64,000 nucleotides of DNA from Melieria omissa (taxonomy: Eukaryota; Arthropoda; Insecta; Diptera; Ulidiidae): assembly GCA_963971225.1 (NCBI GenBank), contig OZ020270.1, forward strand, positions 1,798,001 through 1,862,000, written 5' to 3'. A program made the translations under genes and the position numbers. This document shows positions 21,078 to 32,155 of this stretch, piece after piece. Each line of letters starts with the position of its first letter. The stretch's first letter is position 1. The notes under the pieces are model-generated. The model searched no databases. It saw nothing but the letters and a program-made list of their open reading frames with translations, and was not told the origin of the DNA.

Positions 21078-21475
21078 TAATCAATTTCTTAGTGCGTCAG
21101 ATCGCATTCCCGGCTACTTTCCTTGTCCTTTAACCCACCCAGGCCATGGTGCTGGACAAATTTCGTATAGCCTTCTGCAACGTGCGCGGGCTCAGGGCGA
21201 ACTTTTTTGCTGTATACGCGTTTATTAAACTTCATAAACCTCATGTAATGGCACTAAGTGAAACCCAGGTGTGTGGGGATGCAGATCCACTGGATTTCCA
21301 CATCCCTGGTTACCACTTACTGCCATTATTCTCTCCTCACAGGGGTCTTGCCATTTATGTGTGCAGTAATGTTGCGTACCAGTGCCAGCAACAATTATAC
21401 ACGACGGATGCCGAATTTAGCTCCATGTGGGTTAAATTCAATATCCAGTCGCACATTCTGCACTTCGTTAAGTCC
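21078..21475 (+). pseudogene. LINE Z 5' end and endonuclease N-terminus (plus arm)
   Basis: An ATG at 21146 opens FRIAFCNVRGLRAN, VMALSETQVCGD (catalytic E) and HRGLAIYVCSNVAYQC, the start of an apurinic-type endonuclease as in Jockey/CR1-type LINEs. From about 21472 the frame loses similarity. The same segment, including about 65 bp of upstream sequence, is present on the minus strand at 22310-21930, so the two form arms of an inverted repeat. Confidence 0.75.
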
Positions 21476-22310
21476 ACTCCAGTTAGCTTTATCATACATC
21501 CACATTAAGCGCTTCGGGGCTAATGGCGAAGCATTGCGGATAGAAGAGTATGAGAAAGACGCCAAAATGGTGCAATGGTCTGAGTTTCCAAGAGGTGCGT
21601 GCATTTCAACATCATATTTTTCATGATGTGAAGTGAGAAAAAGGTCTAGAGTATTGAGAGCTTGCCCCTCAACGCAGGGATATGCGTTGGTTCATGCACT
21701 ATTTGAATCAAGTTATTAGACTCGGCAAAGAGCTCGACAAATAAGCCTTCAGGAGTTGTGTGGCTGGAATGGCGTAGCCAATTGGAATTATGAATATTGA
21801 AATCACCAGCAACTACAATTTCACTATTCGGATACGCTTCTAAAATATGAGAAATAGAATCAGAGAGAAGATCAAACTTGTTGTAAGTAAAATCTCTCCC
21901 TGAATTCGGGCTTCTATACAAAAAGCAGAAGTGCAGAATGTGCGACTGGATATTGAATTTAACCCACATGGAGCTAAATTCGGCATCCGTCGTGTATAGT
22001 TGTTGCTGGCACTGGTACGCAACATTACTGCACACATAAAGAGCAAGACCCCTGTGGGGAGAGAATAATGGCAGTAGGTGGTACCCTGGGATTTGGAAAT
22101 CCAGTGGATCTGCATCCTCACACACCTGGGTCTCACCTAGTGCCATTACATGGAGTTTGTGGAGATTTACAAACGCGTATATTGCGAAAAAGTTCGCCCT
22201 GAGCCCGCGCACGTTGCAGAAGGCTATACGAAATTTGTCCAGCACCATGACCTGGGTGGGTTAAAGGACAAGGAAGGCAGTCGGAAATGCGATCTGACGC
22301 ACTGAAAAAT
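21472..22310 (-). pseudogene. LINE Z 5' end and most of the endonuclease (minus arm)
   Basis: The minus-strand frame from ATG at 22248 runs 200 codons: FRIAFCNVRGLRAN, GETQVCED, FCFLYRSPNSGRDFTY, IVVAGDFNIHNSNWLRHSS (D and N) and IVHEPTHIPALRG. It then shifts frame and continues as HAPLGNSDHCTILASFS (SDH motif) near 21590. All endonuclease motifs are therefore visible, with one frameshift near 21650. It ends where the plus arm begins, with no reverse-transcriptase part. Confidence 0.78.
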
Positions 22311-22507
22311 TGATGTTGGGTTTAACACCCAAATGCGGGTAGAGTTTCGACTTGGCGTGGAGTTGCGTATACAACCGGGTGCAGGACCCATAGCACGGCA
22401 GAGGTTTAGATAGGCCTAGATCCTTACCAAGGAGGGGTAATGTTCATTTGCATTAAACCAATTGGTACCGGGAGCTAGTCTCTCGGGGCGCTTATCAACG
22501 CTTAATT
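22311..22507. other. Junction between LINE Z and gag fragment
   Basis: Under 200 bp; may include LINE Z 5' UTR. Nothing else recognised. Confidence 0.3.
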
Positions 22508-23287
22508 TTGATACGCTATGTTTTGAGCACTGTGGCGTTAGGCCACACTGTGGCGGCACTCACGTTAAAAATTCGACATTCAATTAGGCAGTATCCATTG
22601 AGCGATTCTAACTTCGAATTGGCATGGACTGCGCTGAGATCCCGATTCGAAAATCGGCGCATTCTGGTTAATAAACAGGTCAACACGCTCTGGAGCCTCC
22701 CTCACGTAGCTGTTGAAGACAGTGAAGCGCTGCAAAGCCTTCAAAATGCAATAAACAATTCTCTGTCCGTCTTATCTTCTCAAGACGTCTCTACAGAGAG
22801 TTGAGACCCGATTCTCTCGGAAGAAATTTTATCCTTGTGGGAACAGTCCCTTAGTTCCCGAAAAGATCTTCCAACTTGGGAGCAAATGAACACCTTCTTG
22901 ACTAGGAGATATGAGGTCGTGGAAAGACTAAACCTTATGAGGCCGACCAAGTCCGTGTTTTCTCACAACCGGGATCATAAAAGAGCTCAAAACTTAGCTG
23001 AGAGCAGATGGACTTTCCTCTGTCCGGTTTGCAGTGCGGCTCATGCGCTCAAACTATGTTCGAAATGCAAAAAGTTATCTGTTTATGATCGAGTAAAGAC
23101 AGTACTAACCCACAACTTGTGCACAAACTGTCTGTCCCATACTCACTTGAAGCGGGATTGCACAAGTAAACACACTTGTTCGCAATGTCAGAAGCAGCCC
23201 TATGCTATGCAGCTATGCTTCACTTCTCTTCTGACATCGAAACGAAAAAACCGTCCTGTGCAGTCCCTTAGCACAACGGTTAATTAA
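22508..23287 (+). pseudogene. BEL/Pao-type gag fragment
   Basis: Two frames (22508-22804 and 22835-23287) are in the same register and separated by a single TGA at 22802-22804. Motifs typical of BEL/Pao gag are present: LAWTALRSRFENRRILVNKQV, LWEQSLSSRKDLPTWEQM after the stop, and a zinc-knuckle array of CPVC, CSKC, LCTNCLSHTHLKRDC and HTCSQC near 23020-23180. Gag would package the RNA in virus-like particles. Protease, polymerase and integrase do not follow: the sequence jumps to unrelated GC-rich DNA and then an LTR. Confidence 0.8.
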
Positions 23288-23289
23288 AC

Positions 23290-23623
23290 AGCCCCTCGCC
23301 CCATGTCTAAATCTAGACAGTTTGGGCAGACCGCAGCCGAAGCGCAACCCCGCGCAACGTTCATCCCCAATTAGCAACAAGCTGTAGACGACGACCGCAG
23401 GACTTTAGTCGGACTCGCTCCCCTCGCCTTGACAGCGCAACCCGTCCGCACGCGAATCAGCCCCACCCTTGTGACAGCAACTACAGCCAACGGATATCTG
23501 AAGCAAGGCTCCAGTCCAGCAAGTTGCGCGGACGCAGAGTTCGGACCCTTCCAGCCCGAGCCATCCGAGCTCTACTGGAGCTCCGGGGGTCCCATCAATG
23601 CACGAGTGCATCCGGCCCCAGGA
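23290..23623 (+). other. GC-rich remnant between gag and LTR
   Basis: No stable frame. Its last bases (CCGGCCCCAGGA, 23612-23623) just before the LTR could be a polypurine-tract remnant of an internally deleted BEL element. Confidence 0.4.
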
Positions 23624-23971
23624 TGGTTAGATCGCTAAACATTGCCCGTCACGCAGCTCTAAGAATTTCATATTGTCAATAATATTGTATTGTGTTTGTC
23701 CATTTATGTGTTTATATGTACGGATGGCAACCCTGGCCATCCCAAAGGGAGCTTGCGCGGCCGACAGGTACTCGAAGTACGAACACCGGCGAATGAACAT
23801 CAACAACCCCCGACCCTCACAAAACTTAACATTTACATCTATATAACTAGATTTAAACAAACATTTAACATCTAATAAAACATTACAAATGTCCGATAAA
23901 AAACAATTACACCGTTGTTTTTTTTATTTCAACGCGTGTGCGCGGGCGTAGCTTTACTGAGCTTTAAACCA
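23624..23971 (+). repeat. BEL/Pao-like LTR, copy 2
   Basis: TGGTTAGATCGCTAAACA to TTTAAACCA, 348 bp, homologous along its length to 12758-13096. It lies downstream of a gag fragment, which would suit a 3' LTR, but the base stretch after it (TGGAC) does not match the CTCAT in front of copy 1. The pair may belong to different insertions or to a rearranged element. Confidence 0.6.
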
Positions 23972-24116
23972 TGGACAATCACAATCTGACGGGGTAAACC
24001 AAGGGTTAGAAATTTGTATTGAGAAACATGATTTCATGGATTTTTTTATCTGAAACTTAACCAGAACAGAGTTTCGAGATTATACCATTTTCAATATTAT
24101 AAAATAAAGTTTATAT

Positions 24117-24342
24117 AGTTATATTATAATCTGGCAACCCTTATTAACTACTACTATTTCTAACTATTACTATTAATATTACTACTACAAATACTATAAC
24201 AATTATAACAACATGTATAACAACTAAGTTTAACCAACTACTAATACTAATGTAACTACTGCTTAGAGAAGAAAATGAAAATTGTAAGGAGCTCAGTTCG
24301 AAAATAAAGATTGTTGAAACAGCATCGAACCTATTTTATAAT
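24117..24342 (+). repeat. Gypsy-type LTR next to a tRNA-Ser-like PBS
   Basis: The proposed LTR starts AGTTATATTATAATC and ends TTTATAAT(T) immediately before TGGCGCAGTCGG (24343-24354), a primer-binding site complementary to a serine tRNA 3' end as used by 17.6/297-like errantiviruses. AGT...ATT ends and an ATAT/TATA flank fit that group. AATAAA lies at 24302. The left boundary is inferred from this pattern only. Confidence 0.55.
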
Positions 24343-24747
24343 TGGCGCAGTCGGACTTAAGTCGAACCGAAGACGTTCAGTTAAAATCGGTCAAAATTAG
24401 ATGAGAAAATCATCAAAATCAAATAAAAACAATTCAGTGTTGACATGCAGAAGAATTAATTTAAGCATAAAGTGCAATAGAAAAAGAACAACTTCAACTT
24501 TATTAGCACTTAGCTTCAGTAATAATTACATAATTATGTGAAAGTGACATCAAAGGTAGAAAGAATAAACATTTGTGACAATAAGTGAACAAAAACATTT
24601 GGAACAAGCGCATATAAATTAATTTCATGTGAACAATAAATCTCAATAAGAAGCGTGATTACAGAAGCTTCATCAACAATTTAATGTGCAAGTGACTCCG
24701 AAACATGAGAAAAGAAAAAAGGAACAGAAATAACTAACTATGACAAG
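24343..24747 (+). other. Gypsy-type leader, cut by assembly gap
   Basis: Starts with the PBS and continues as A-rich leader sequence without gag before the N run begins. Confidence 0.5.
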
Positions 24748-24947
24748 NNNNNNNNNNNNNNNNNNNNNNNNNNNNNNNNNNNNNNNNNNNNNNNNNNNNN
24801 NNNNNNNNNNNNNNNNNNNNNNNNNNNNNNNNNNNNNNNNNNNNNNNNNNNNNNNNNNNNNNNNNNNNNNNNNNNNNNNNNNNNNNNNNNNNNNNNNNNN
24901 NNNNNNNNNNNNNNNNNNNNNNNNNNNNNNNNNNNNNNNNNNNNNNN
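24748..24947. other. Assembly gap (200 N)
   Basis: Exactly 200 undetermined bases. A round number suggests a scaffold gap of arbitrary length. Sequence on the left is retroelement leader, on the right one arm of a palindrome. Confidence 0.99.
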
Positions 24948-25206
24948 TTCAAGTTATTGCTTTCGAAGTGACGCTACCTCTGAATTTTTGTAAACAATGG
25001 AAAAAAGTGAATTTCGTGTTTTGATAAAACATTGCTATTTGATGGGCAAAAATACAGATGTATTATAACATTTATCAAGCCATGCTTTTGTTTCCACTGT
25101 ATTTTTGCCCATCAAATAGCAATGTTTTATCAAAACACGAAATTCACTTTTTTCCATTGTTTACAAAAATTCAGAGGTAGCGTCACTTCGAAAGCAATAA
25201 CTTGAA
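24948..25206. repeat. Palindrome with 110-bp arms made of a mariner 5' part
   Basis: Left arm 24948-25057 and right arm 25097-25206 appear to be exact reverse complements, with a 39-bp spacer. Each arm contains the first 20 or so codons of a mariner transposase (MEKSEFRVLIKHCYLMGKNT), the same start as in the deleted mariner at 17364. The left arm abuts the N gap, so its full extent is unknown; the right arm continues beyond 25206 into sequence not seen on the left. Confidence 0.88.
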
Positions 25207-25610
25207 AACGAGTCAACCAAATGTCATGAAACTTTGACAGAATCTAAGTTAAGGATGGTTTTCCATGTACAACACAATAATTCTTAATTTTTGGCGCCAT
25301 CTCTATGTCAGGCCAAAGACTTTTCAGCCCATGTAGTATATCACATTACCCGACCATATCACATTACCCGAACTTACTCTACTTTTAAAAGACAAATTCC
25401 ATAGCGTGATTTAAATCCGGCTAACCATCCATAACTGGCATTAAAACCGCCTTCCTTTTCATTAATATCAGCATGTAATTTCTTTGCTCTTTCTTTTAAC
25501 ATACATACATTTTACAGTCATCTTTAAACCATTGCGCATAGAAAGGGTCTTCAGAAGTCCCCAGAATACGGACTGAGATCTGTATGCAAATCGGTTAAAG
25601 ACGCATCTTA
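25207..25610. other. Unassigned sequence with inverted CGGGTAATG repeat end
   Basis: 25335-25380 reads ATCACATTACCCGACCATATCACATTACCCGAACTTACTC, the inverse of the phrases at 12407-12430 and 12690. The remainder is unassigned. Confidence 0.45.
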
Positions 25611-28171
25611 GTAACGCTTCTCAGACCTTCTCCAGCGCGGACGTTGAGACTAAGGCGAAACTCCTAACGGCCAAGATTCTCCTCGCATACGACGAATCCT
25701 GCCCACCCTCGAGGCCAGTAGGACGAAAATTCAAGCCGCCTTGGTGGAGCAAGGACATTGGTAGGCAGAGAAGGGAACTGTGAGAGAGAGAGTTTTTCAA
25801 ACTGGCCAAACTTGTCCACTGTGCGGAATGTTGGAGAGAGTACAAGACACTACTCCATTCCTACAAACAGTAGATACTGAGGGCCAAAAGAAGTTCCTGA
25901 CAGAATTTCTGTGGAAGTATGGACAAGACCTCCGAGGCATCGAGACTTCGGAAGATACTTGCCAAATCCCCTCCTATGCCATCACTCATCTGCAAAGAAG
26001 CTGGGCAACTCGGTCTCAACCACACCTAGCACAGAACAAGGGAACTGTGAGGGCTTAATCGCCACGTCCAGACTGCGATGGGCTATGGGCTCTTTCGATC
26101 CCTTCAAATCCCCGGGTCCGGATGGCATTTTCCCCGCGCTTCTGCAAAAGGGAAGTGCTGTTCTGATACCGTGGCTCAAGGGCGTTTTTAGGAGCTGTCT
26201 GAGGCTGAACTATGTACCGTTGGACTGGAGATTATCAAGGGTTGTATTTTTACCAAAATCAAGTAAAAGCCGCCACTTGTATCCGAAGGACTATCGGCCC
26301 ATCAGCCTCACCTCGCTTATACTGAAGACCATTGAACGACTCGTTTATTAAGGAAAGGGTTCAACCTGGCCTAATATCCACGAACCAACACGCCTACATG
26401 AAAGTCAAGTCAACTGAGACGGCACTTCATCGGGTAGTATTTCAGATAGAAAAGGCTTTACACTACGGAGAGTACGCGCTGGGAGCCTTCCTTGACATAT
26501 CAGGGGCTTTCAACAATGTCTCCACAGAGGCACCCATCCATACAGGACTGGATCGGTAATCTTTTGAATTGCCGTACAGTGGTGGTGGAGTGGGGCGCGA
26601 CAACCATGACGAGGAAGGCGAACAGGGGCACCCCCCAGGGGGGCTTGCTTTCTCCGCATCTATGGAATCTAGTCGTGAACAACATCCTTTTAGAGTTGAG
26701 GGACGGGGGACGGACTTAGTTCTTTTTAAAACAAAGTACAGGATCCCAACCTGGCTTCCTCCCAAACTGAACAACACTATACTCACCCCAAAACATCGAC
26801 AAAGTACCCAGGAGTCATTTTGGATAGTAAACTGTCGTGGAAGTTGAATGTGGAAGATAGGAAAAGGAAAGCCTTAAACGCCTTATACGCTTGCAGAAAA
26901 ATGCTCGGTAAAACTTGGGGCTTATCCCCCCGCCTCACACATTGGATTTACACTGCAGTTATTAGACCCATTTGCTCTACGGGATCTTAGTATGGTGGAC
27001 TACGGTGGATAAAAAGACCTATGCTAAAAGGCTCGAGACTGTAAAGAGTGCCGCTGGGTCGGGTATAACAGGCGCAATGCGCACCACTCCGACAGCGGCA
27101 ATGGAAAAATCTTGGGATTTTATCCAATGGGTCTGACAGGGAAAAGCGCCGCTAAGAAGGCCGCGCTTAGAATAAAGGTATCTGGACAGCTCACGCTACG
27201 ACCCTACGGCCACAGTAGGATACACGCAGGGGTAGGCGATAGCTCAGAATACGCTATACCTCAAGCCAATTTTAACTTCAAACTCTACGTGGTCCTAGAA
27301 CCGGATGGGTGGTGACAGGGGCTTGAACTCAGCCGTCAATCCTACAACCTGTTCACGGATGGATCCAAGATGGCAGAGGGAGTAGGATCTGCAATTTTCT
27401 GCCCGGAACTTGACCAACAGTCTTTCCGGCTCTCGGATTACTGCACCATCTTCCAAGCCGAGGTATACGCTGCCACAAGAGCGGCGCAACTAGCAATGGA
27501 ACGCACGCCTCTTAACTCTCGAATTAATATCTATATTGACAGTCAAGCAGCCATAAAAGTAGCAGCTGGGGTAATGTCAAATTCGATATGCGTACGGAAC
27601 TGTAGAACTAAATTGGACGCACTCTGTCGCAACAGAGTAGTCACTATTTATTGGGTACCGGGTCACAAAGGAGTTGAGTGAAACGAGAAGGTTGATGCGC
27701 TCGCCAAAGCCGCGGCACGGCTGCCTGCGGTTAGCGTGCCAGACATCCATCCATACCTCTCCACGCTCAAGACGGAAATTGAAGTGACAATGATTCGCGA
27801 GGTAGCGTCCATGTGGGCGAGATCTACATCTCACAGGACAGCAAAAATCATGCTCCGCGCGCATAATATAAAAAACACAGAGCTTGTACTATCTCCAAAG
27901 AGAGGATTGCAAACTACTAGTTGGGGTGCTCACGGGACATTGTCTCACACCGTCCCACGCTGACAAACAGGGCTTGGTACCAAGTGATGCATGCACAAGA
28001 TGTAGTGAAGACAATGCCAAAGGTACCCTGGAGCACTTGCTATGCCACTGTCCTGCTCTCCACAGATCAAGGGTCAGCTGCCTCGGATCCGCGTTGTTCC
28101 CTTCCTTGGAAAGAATTGCGGAGCTAAGAAGCGGCGACTTACGTGACTTAGATTTGCCAAAACGTTCTTAA
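25611..28171 (+). pseudogene. LINE X, second copy: broken ORF2
   Basis: Fragments of one ORF2 in several frames: SCPPSRPVGRKFKPPWWS near 25700 (linker), FDPFKSPGPDGIFPALLQ near 26095, YRPISLTSLILKTIERL near 26295, STETALHRVVFQIEKAL near 26410, GAFLDISGAFNNV near 26480 and RGTPQGGLLSPHLWNLVV near 26620. The YADD box is lost in a deletion near 26720. Then come RNase H: LFTDGSKMAEGVGSAIF (27352), IYIDSQAAIKVAAG (27532) and YWVPGHKGVE (27650). The C-terminal zinc motif CTRCSEDNAKGTLEHLLC lies near 27995. Endonuclease and ORF1 are missing. Confidence 0.85.
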
Positions 28172-28383
28172 AAAACTACATACAGGTCTGAAACTCCAGA
28201 ATCTTTTGTTACCACTATGGAGCACTACTTGGTCTATGTGAGACCCCCCGTGGCACAGTGTAACTTTTATCATTTTTAGGATGCCAAATGTCATAGCAGT
28301 CAAACTAAAGTAGGTATAACAATGAAATTTTGCAATAACAATGTATAGATCAACATCGTATTATACAACATATAACGTATATA

Positions 28384-28779
28384 AGTTAACACGACCACCC
28401 AGCAACAAAGTTGCCAAGCCAAACACGCACCGTAAACGTTGGCTGAGGTGCGGCTTCAGCAGTTCTTGCGGGCGTCGCACCGCAGCGCTAGCTTTGGCTG
28501 ACGGCAATGTTGCGGGCATTGCTCCGCGACCGATAATGCGCCATCAGCAATTCTTGCGGACGTCGCACTGCAGCGCCAGCTTTGGCTGACGACAATGTTG
28601 CGGGCATTGCTCCGACGCTGACCTAATTAACCGATATCGCGTGGGCAGTATATTTGGGGTGTTGGGAGAGGTTTAGCTTTAAGCAAAATTGTAAGTAGTA
28701 GTTAGTTGGTGACGGAAAATAAAGGAACTCGGCTCGCAGTCGCGACCGAAGTAAAACTCAAAAACTCTTTGTGATAATT
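28384..28779 (+). repeat. 5' LTR of gypsy provirus
   Basis: AGTTAACACGACCACC to GTGATAATT. It contains two tandem copies of an 88-bp GC-rich unit (starting CTTCAGCAGTTCTTGCGG at 28454 and CATCAGCAATTCTTGCGG at 28542). AATAAA at 28720 precedes the R/U5 part. The last T is shared with the PBS. Confidence 0.92.
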
Positions 28780-28792
28780 GGCGCCCAACTCG
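28779..28792 (+). promoter_or_regulatory. Primer-binding site of gypsy provirus
   Basis: TGGCGCCCAACTCG directly follows the 5' LTR. The first nine bases match the lysine-tRNA-type PBS used by gypsy. It would prime minus-strand DNA synthesis. Confidence 0.8.
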
Positions 28793-28844
28793 CTATCCGG
28801 ACCATCATTGACAGCAGCAGTGTAAAAACAGAAACACCCACGGC

Positions 28845-29042
28845 AAATAGAACTACGGCAAACGTCAACACCGACGGCAGCGGCAGTGGAAAAACGAAAA
28901 CAACAACGGCAAATAGAACTACGGCAAACGTCAACAGCGACGGCAGCGGCAGTGGAAAAACGAAAACAACAACGGCAAATAGAACTACGGTAAACGTCAA
29001 CACCGACGGCAGCGGCAGTGGAAAAACGGAGACAAGAACAAC
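28845..29042 (+). repeat. Three 66-bp tandem units in the provirus leader
   Basis: Units start AAATAGAACTACGG at 28845, 28911 and 28977, period 66 bp (22 codons), differing at a few bases. Because the period is a multiple of three, frames stay open on both strands (plus 28771-29070; minus 28702-29091). The plus frame has only GTG at its start, in the LTR/PBS, so translation is doubtful. Confidence 0.9.
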
Positions 29043-29199
29043 AATTAAAACTACAGCAAAAGTCAACTGAACATGTAAGTGGACCTCTCATTGCGAATAT
29101 TTTGTTGATTTCGATTTAACAAAAAAATTGTACCGTATTAGAATTATATTGAAAAAGTGAGTCCCAATCTTTGTGCGCGGACCAAAGTGAAGTGACTAT

Positions 29200-30139
29200 A
29201 TGAGTGACAGTGAACTAGAAGATTTACCGGAAAAATTTCGAGACATAAAAGTCAATAGGTCAGACCACCGGGAAGGAAATCAGTCTACGGGATCAGAATC
29301 TGAGACAGAGGGAGCAAATATGGCAATAAACCCAGAGCAGCTAAAGGCGGTGGTGGAAGTGGCTGTGAACAGTGCGCTTGCCCTGCAAGAGAGGAGTTTT
29401 GATAGCAAATTACAAGACATTAGCAGTCGTTTGAATAGGGTCAGTATCAATACGCCTGAGGTAGAAACCTACACAGAGGCGGAAATCCGAGCAGACGTCA
29501 CATGCAATGAGACACTGGACATCGTCAAGTCCTTGCCGGACTTTGAGGGAAAACATGAGACATACGTCTCATGTAGGAAAGCGGCACAAAGTACGAGGGT
29601 AGCTATCAGGCTTTATTATCAGGCTTTAGGGATAATACGAAACAAAATTAAGGGGCCAGCTGACATGGTACTGGCATCGTTTAATACTCCCTTGAACTTC
29701 AAGGCGATGATAAATAGGCTCGACTTCACGTACGCTGACAGGCGCCCCATATACTTAATAGAACAGGAATTGTCGACGCTCAGACAGGGAAACATGAAGC
29801 TATTACAGTATTACGACGAAGTAGAAAAGAAGCTTACATTGCTTACGAATATGACGATAATGACCTACGACAATACCGTGGCTGCGTCCCTTAACGAAAA
29901 ATACCGAATGGATGCACTGCGAGTATTCATTTCAGGGGTAAGGAAGTCATTAAGTGACGTTCTCTTCTCAGCTAGACCAAAGGATCTTCCTTTCCTTGGC
30001 TCAAGAAGTGGAATCGAATCATGAACGTTACATGTTCGCGAGCAATTTCGCTAGGAGTGTAGAGGAAAGGGCTGAAAAGAGCGAACAGAGGCAACAGGTC
30101 AGAGGAAACAATATGGCAAGGGATATCGGCAACTATTAA
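29200..30139 (+). pseudogene. Gypsy gag, frameshifted
   Basis: An ATG at 29200 opens 274 codons with an acidic N-terminus and then the alpha-helical capsid-like region usual in errantivirus gag (LDIVKSLPDFEGKHETYVS near 29520). The frame is lost near 29985; gag wording continues in another frame (29954-30139, ending at a TAA) and, with further breaks, to about 30530, where a Q/N-rich and acidic tail is seen. Gag would assemble the particle core. The break is clear and no intact product is possible. Confidence 0.8.
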
Positions 30140-30529
30140 CAAGGAAAGAATTCCTATTTTAATAAACGACAGGGCACTCTGGCGGGGCTCCACCTAAACA
30201 AGAACCGGTGCAACCGATGGACGTGGACCAGTCATCACGTTTCAGACAGTCCACACAATTCCAAAGGGGCTCATCGCAGGGCCAACATTTTGGAAACTAG
30301 TGGCCAACACAACAGGGGGGCCAGGATTACACGTACAATAATCAGGGACAAGGACAGACAGCGAAAAGGCCGAACAGCGGCACTGCAAGGTTTACAGGCC
30401 CGAAACAACAGCGAATCAATCTTTTGACTCAGGACGAGGCTCCGCTGGACCAAGAAAGTGCTGAATACCAAATCGAGGCAGAACAAGAGCTAGAGGAAAT
30501 TGACGACGAAGTTAATTTTTTAGGCATAA

Positions 30530-31096
30530 CTCCCTGCTCCCGTTCATTGAAAGAACACTAGCAGGGAGAAAGATAAAACTTTTAATAGACACAGAGGCTT
30601 CAAAAAATTATGTAAAGCCGTTACGGGAATTAAAAGGCGTTGTAAAAGTAAACGAGCCATTTCGAGTAAAATCAATTCACGGCTTTAACACAGTGAATAG
30701 GAAATGCCTTATGCACTTGTTTAACACGGATGCGACCTTCTTTATATTAAAACCTTAAAAAAAAAACCAAAACCAAACCTTGAAACATTCGATGGGATAA
30801 TTGGACTGGATCTGTTAAAACAAACTGACGTACTGTTGGACTTCAAAAACAAAAAACTAATAACAAATACCGGGTCGGAGATCATACAATTTTTTAAATG
30901 TCCAAACGTAAATTTCACAATGATTGTAAATATGGATGTACCTCAGCCAATAGCAAGAAAATTCCACGAAATGATGAAAAGCCGTGCCGGGTGTCTTTGC
31001 AGAACCCAACGAAGCACTCCCATACAACACTAAAATTATTGGCACCATCCGAACTGAGAAAAAGAACCCGTATATTCAAAATTACACCCTTACCCA
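30530..31096 (+). pseudogene. Gypsy pol: protease region, inactive
   Basis: A retropepsin-like segment begins near 30540. The active-site triad codons at 30588-30596 read Asp-Thr-Glu where Asp-Thr-Gly is required, so the glycine has been replaced. Downstream, wording typical of the protease end is interrupted by stops at about 30757 and 30860. The stretch to 31096 links to the reverse transcriptase in changing frames. Confidence 0.65.
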
Positions 31097-32155
31097 ATGG
31101 GTGTAGCAGATTTCGTGAACCGCGAAACTCGAGACTTGTTGAAAGATGGCATAATCAGGCCATCTAGGTCACCGTATAATAATCCCGTCTGGGTGGTGGA
31201 CAAGAAAGGGACTGACGAGGAAGGGAATACAAAAAAACGTTTGGTTATAGATTTCAGAAAATTGAATTCAAAGACAATAAATGACAAATACCCTATCCCA
31301 AATGTGACCACAATTTTGTCAAATTTAGGAAAAGCAAGACATTTCACAACACTGGACTTGAAGTCAGGATTTCATCAGATCCTACTTGCAGAAAAAGATA
31401 GGGAAAAAACGGCATTTTCTGTAGGAAACGGGAAGTATGAATTCTGCAGACTTCCCTTTGGGCTGAAAAATGCTCCCAGCATTTTTCAGAGAGCCATTGA
31501 TGATGTGCTCAGAGAACAAATTGCGAAATCGTGCTACGTTTACGTCGATGACGTAATCATCTTTTTGGAGAGCATGGACGACCATGTCAAACATATCGCA
31601 TGGGTCTTGGATAGATTGTACGAGGCCAACATGAGGGTTTCACGCGAGAAATCCAACTTTTTCAGGGAAAGTGTCGAATATTTAGGTTTCGTTGTGTTAC
31701 GCGGCGGTATTGGGACATGCCCTAGCAAAGTGGAGGCAATTCGTAACTATGAGCAACCAACTACATTGTTTAATGTCAGGTCCTTCCTTGGGTTAGCAAG
31801 CTACTATAGATGCTTCATCAAGGACTTCGCGTCATTGGCAAAACCTTTAAGCGACATTCTAAAGGGCGAGAATGGCAAGGTAAGCGCTGGACAGTCAAAG
31901 AAAATACCAGTAAACTTAGATGAAAGGCAATGCCAGGCGTTTGAAAAGCTCAAGGCGGTTCTTGCATCCGAAAACGTAATGTTACGCTATCCGGATTATG
32001 AAAAGCCGTTTGATTTAACGACGGACGCATCGTCCTCTGGTTTGGGAGCAGTCTTATCCCAGAGCGGGAAACCCATAACCATGATATCAAAGACTTTAAG
32101 GGACAGAGAGGTTAATTTTGCGACAAACGAACGAGAGCTGCTTGCTAAACTATAG
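31097..32155 (+). pseudogene. Gypsy pol: reverse transcriptase and start of RNase H
   Basis: A 352-codon open frame with the Ty3/gypsy RT motifs in order: KRLVIDFRKLN, FTTLDLKSGFHQI, FGLKNAPSIFQ, and the catalytic YVDD at 31541-31552, then YLGFVV and the connection/RNase H start DLTTDASSSGLGAVLSQ near 32015. The frame closes at 32155 in the middle of RNase H by frameshift. It would copy genomic RNA into DNA if intact. The frame has no natural start, being an internal part of pol. Confidence 0.88.

Noticed and set aside
24734..25024. Frames running through the N gap
   Set aside because: They consist of undetermined residues.
12407..25380. Maverick/Polinton ends
   Set aside because: The phrase begins AG as Polinton ends do, but the inverted match is only about 23 bp, there is no 6-bp duplication, and no Polinton genes lie between.
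28771..29070. Leader frame as a protein-coding gene
   Set aside because: It has only a GTG start in the LTR/PBS and owes its openness to a 66-bp repeat period; the opposite strand is equally open.
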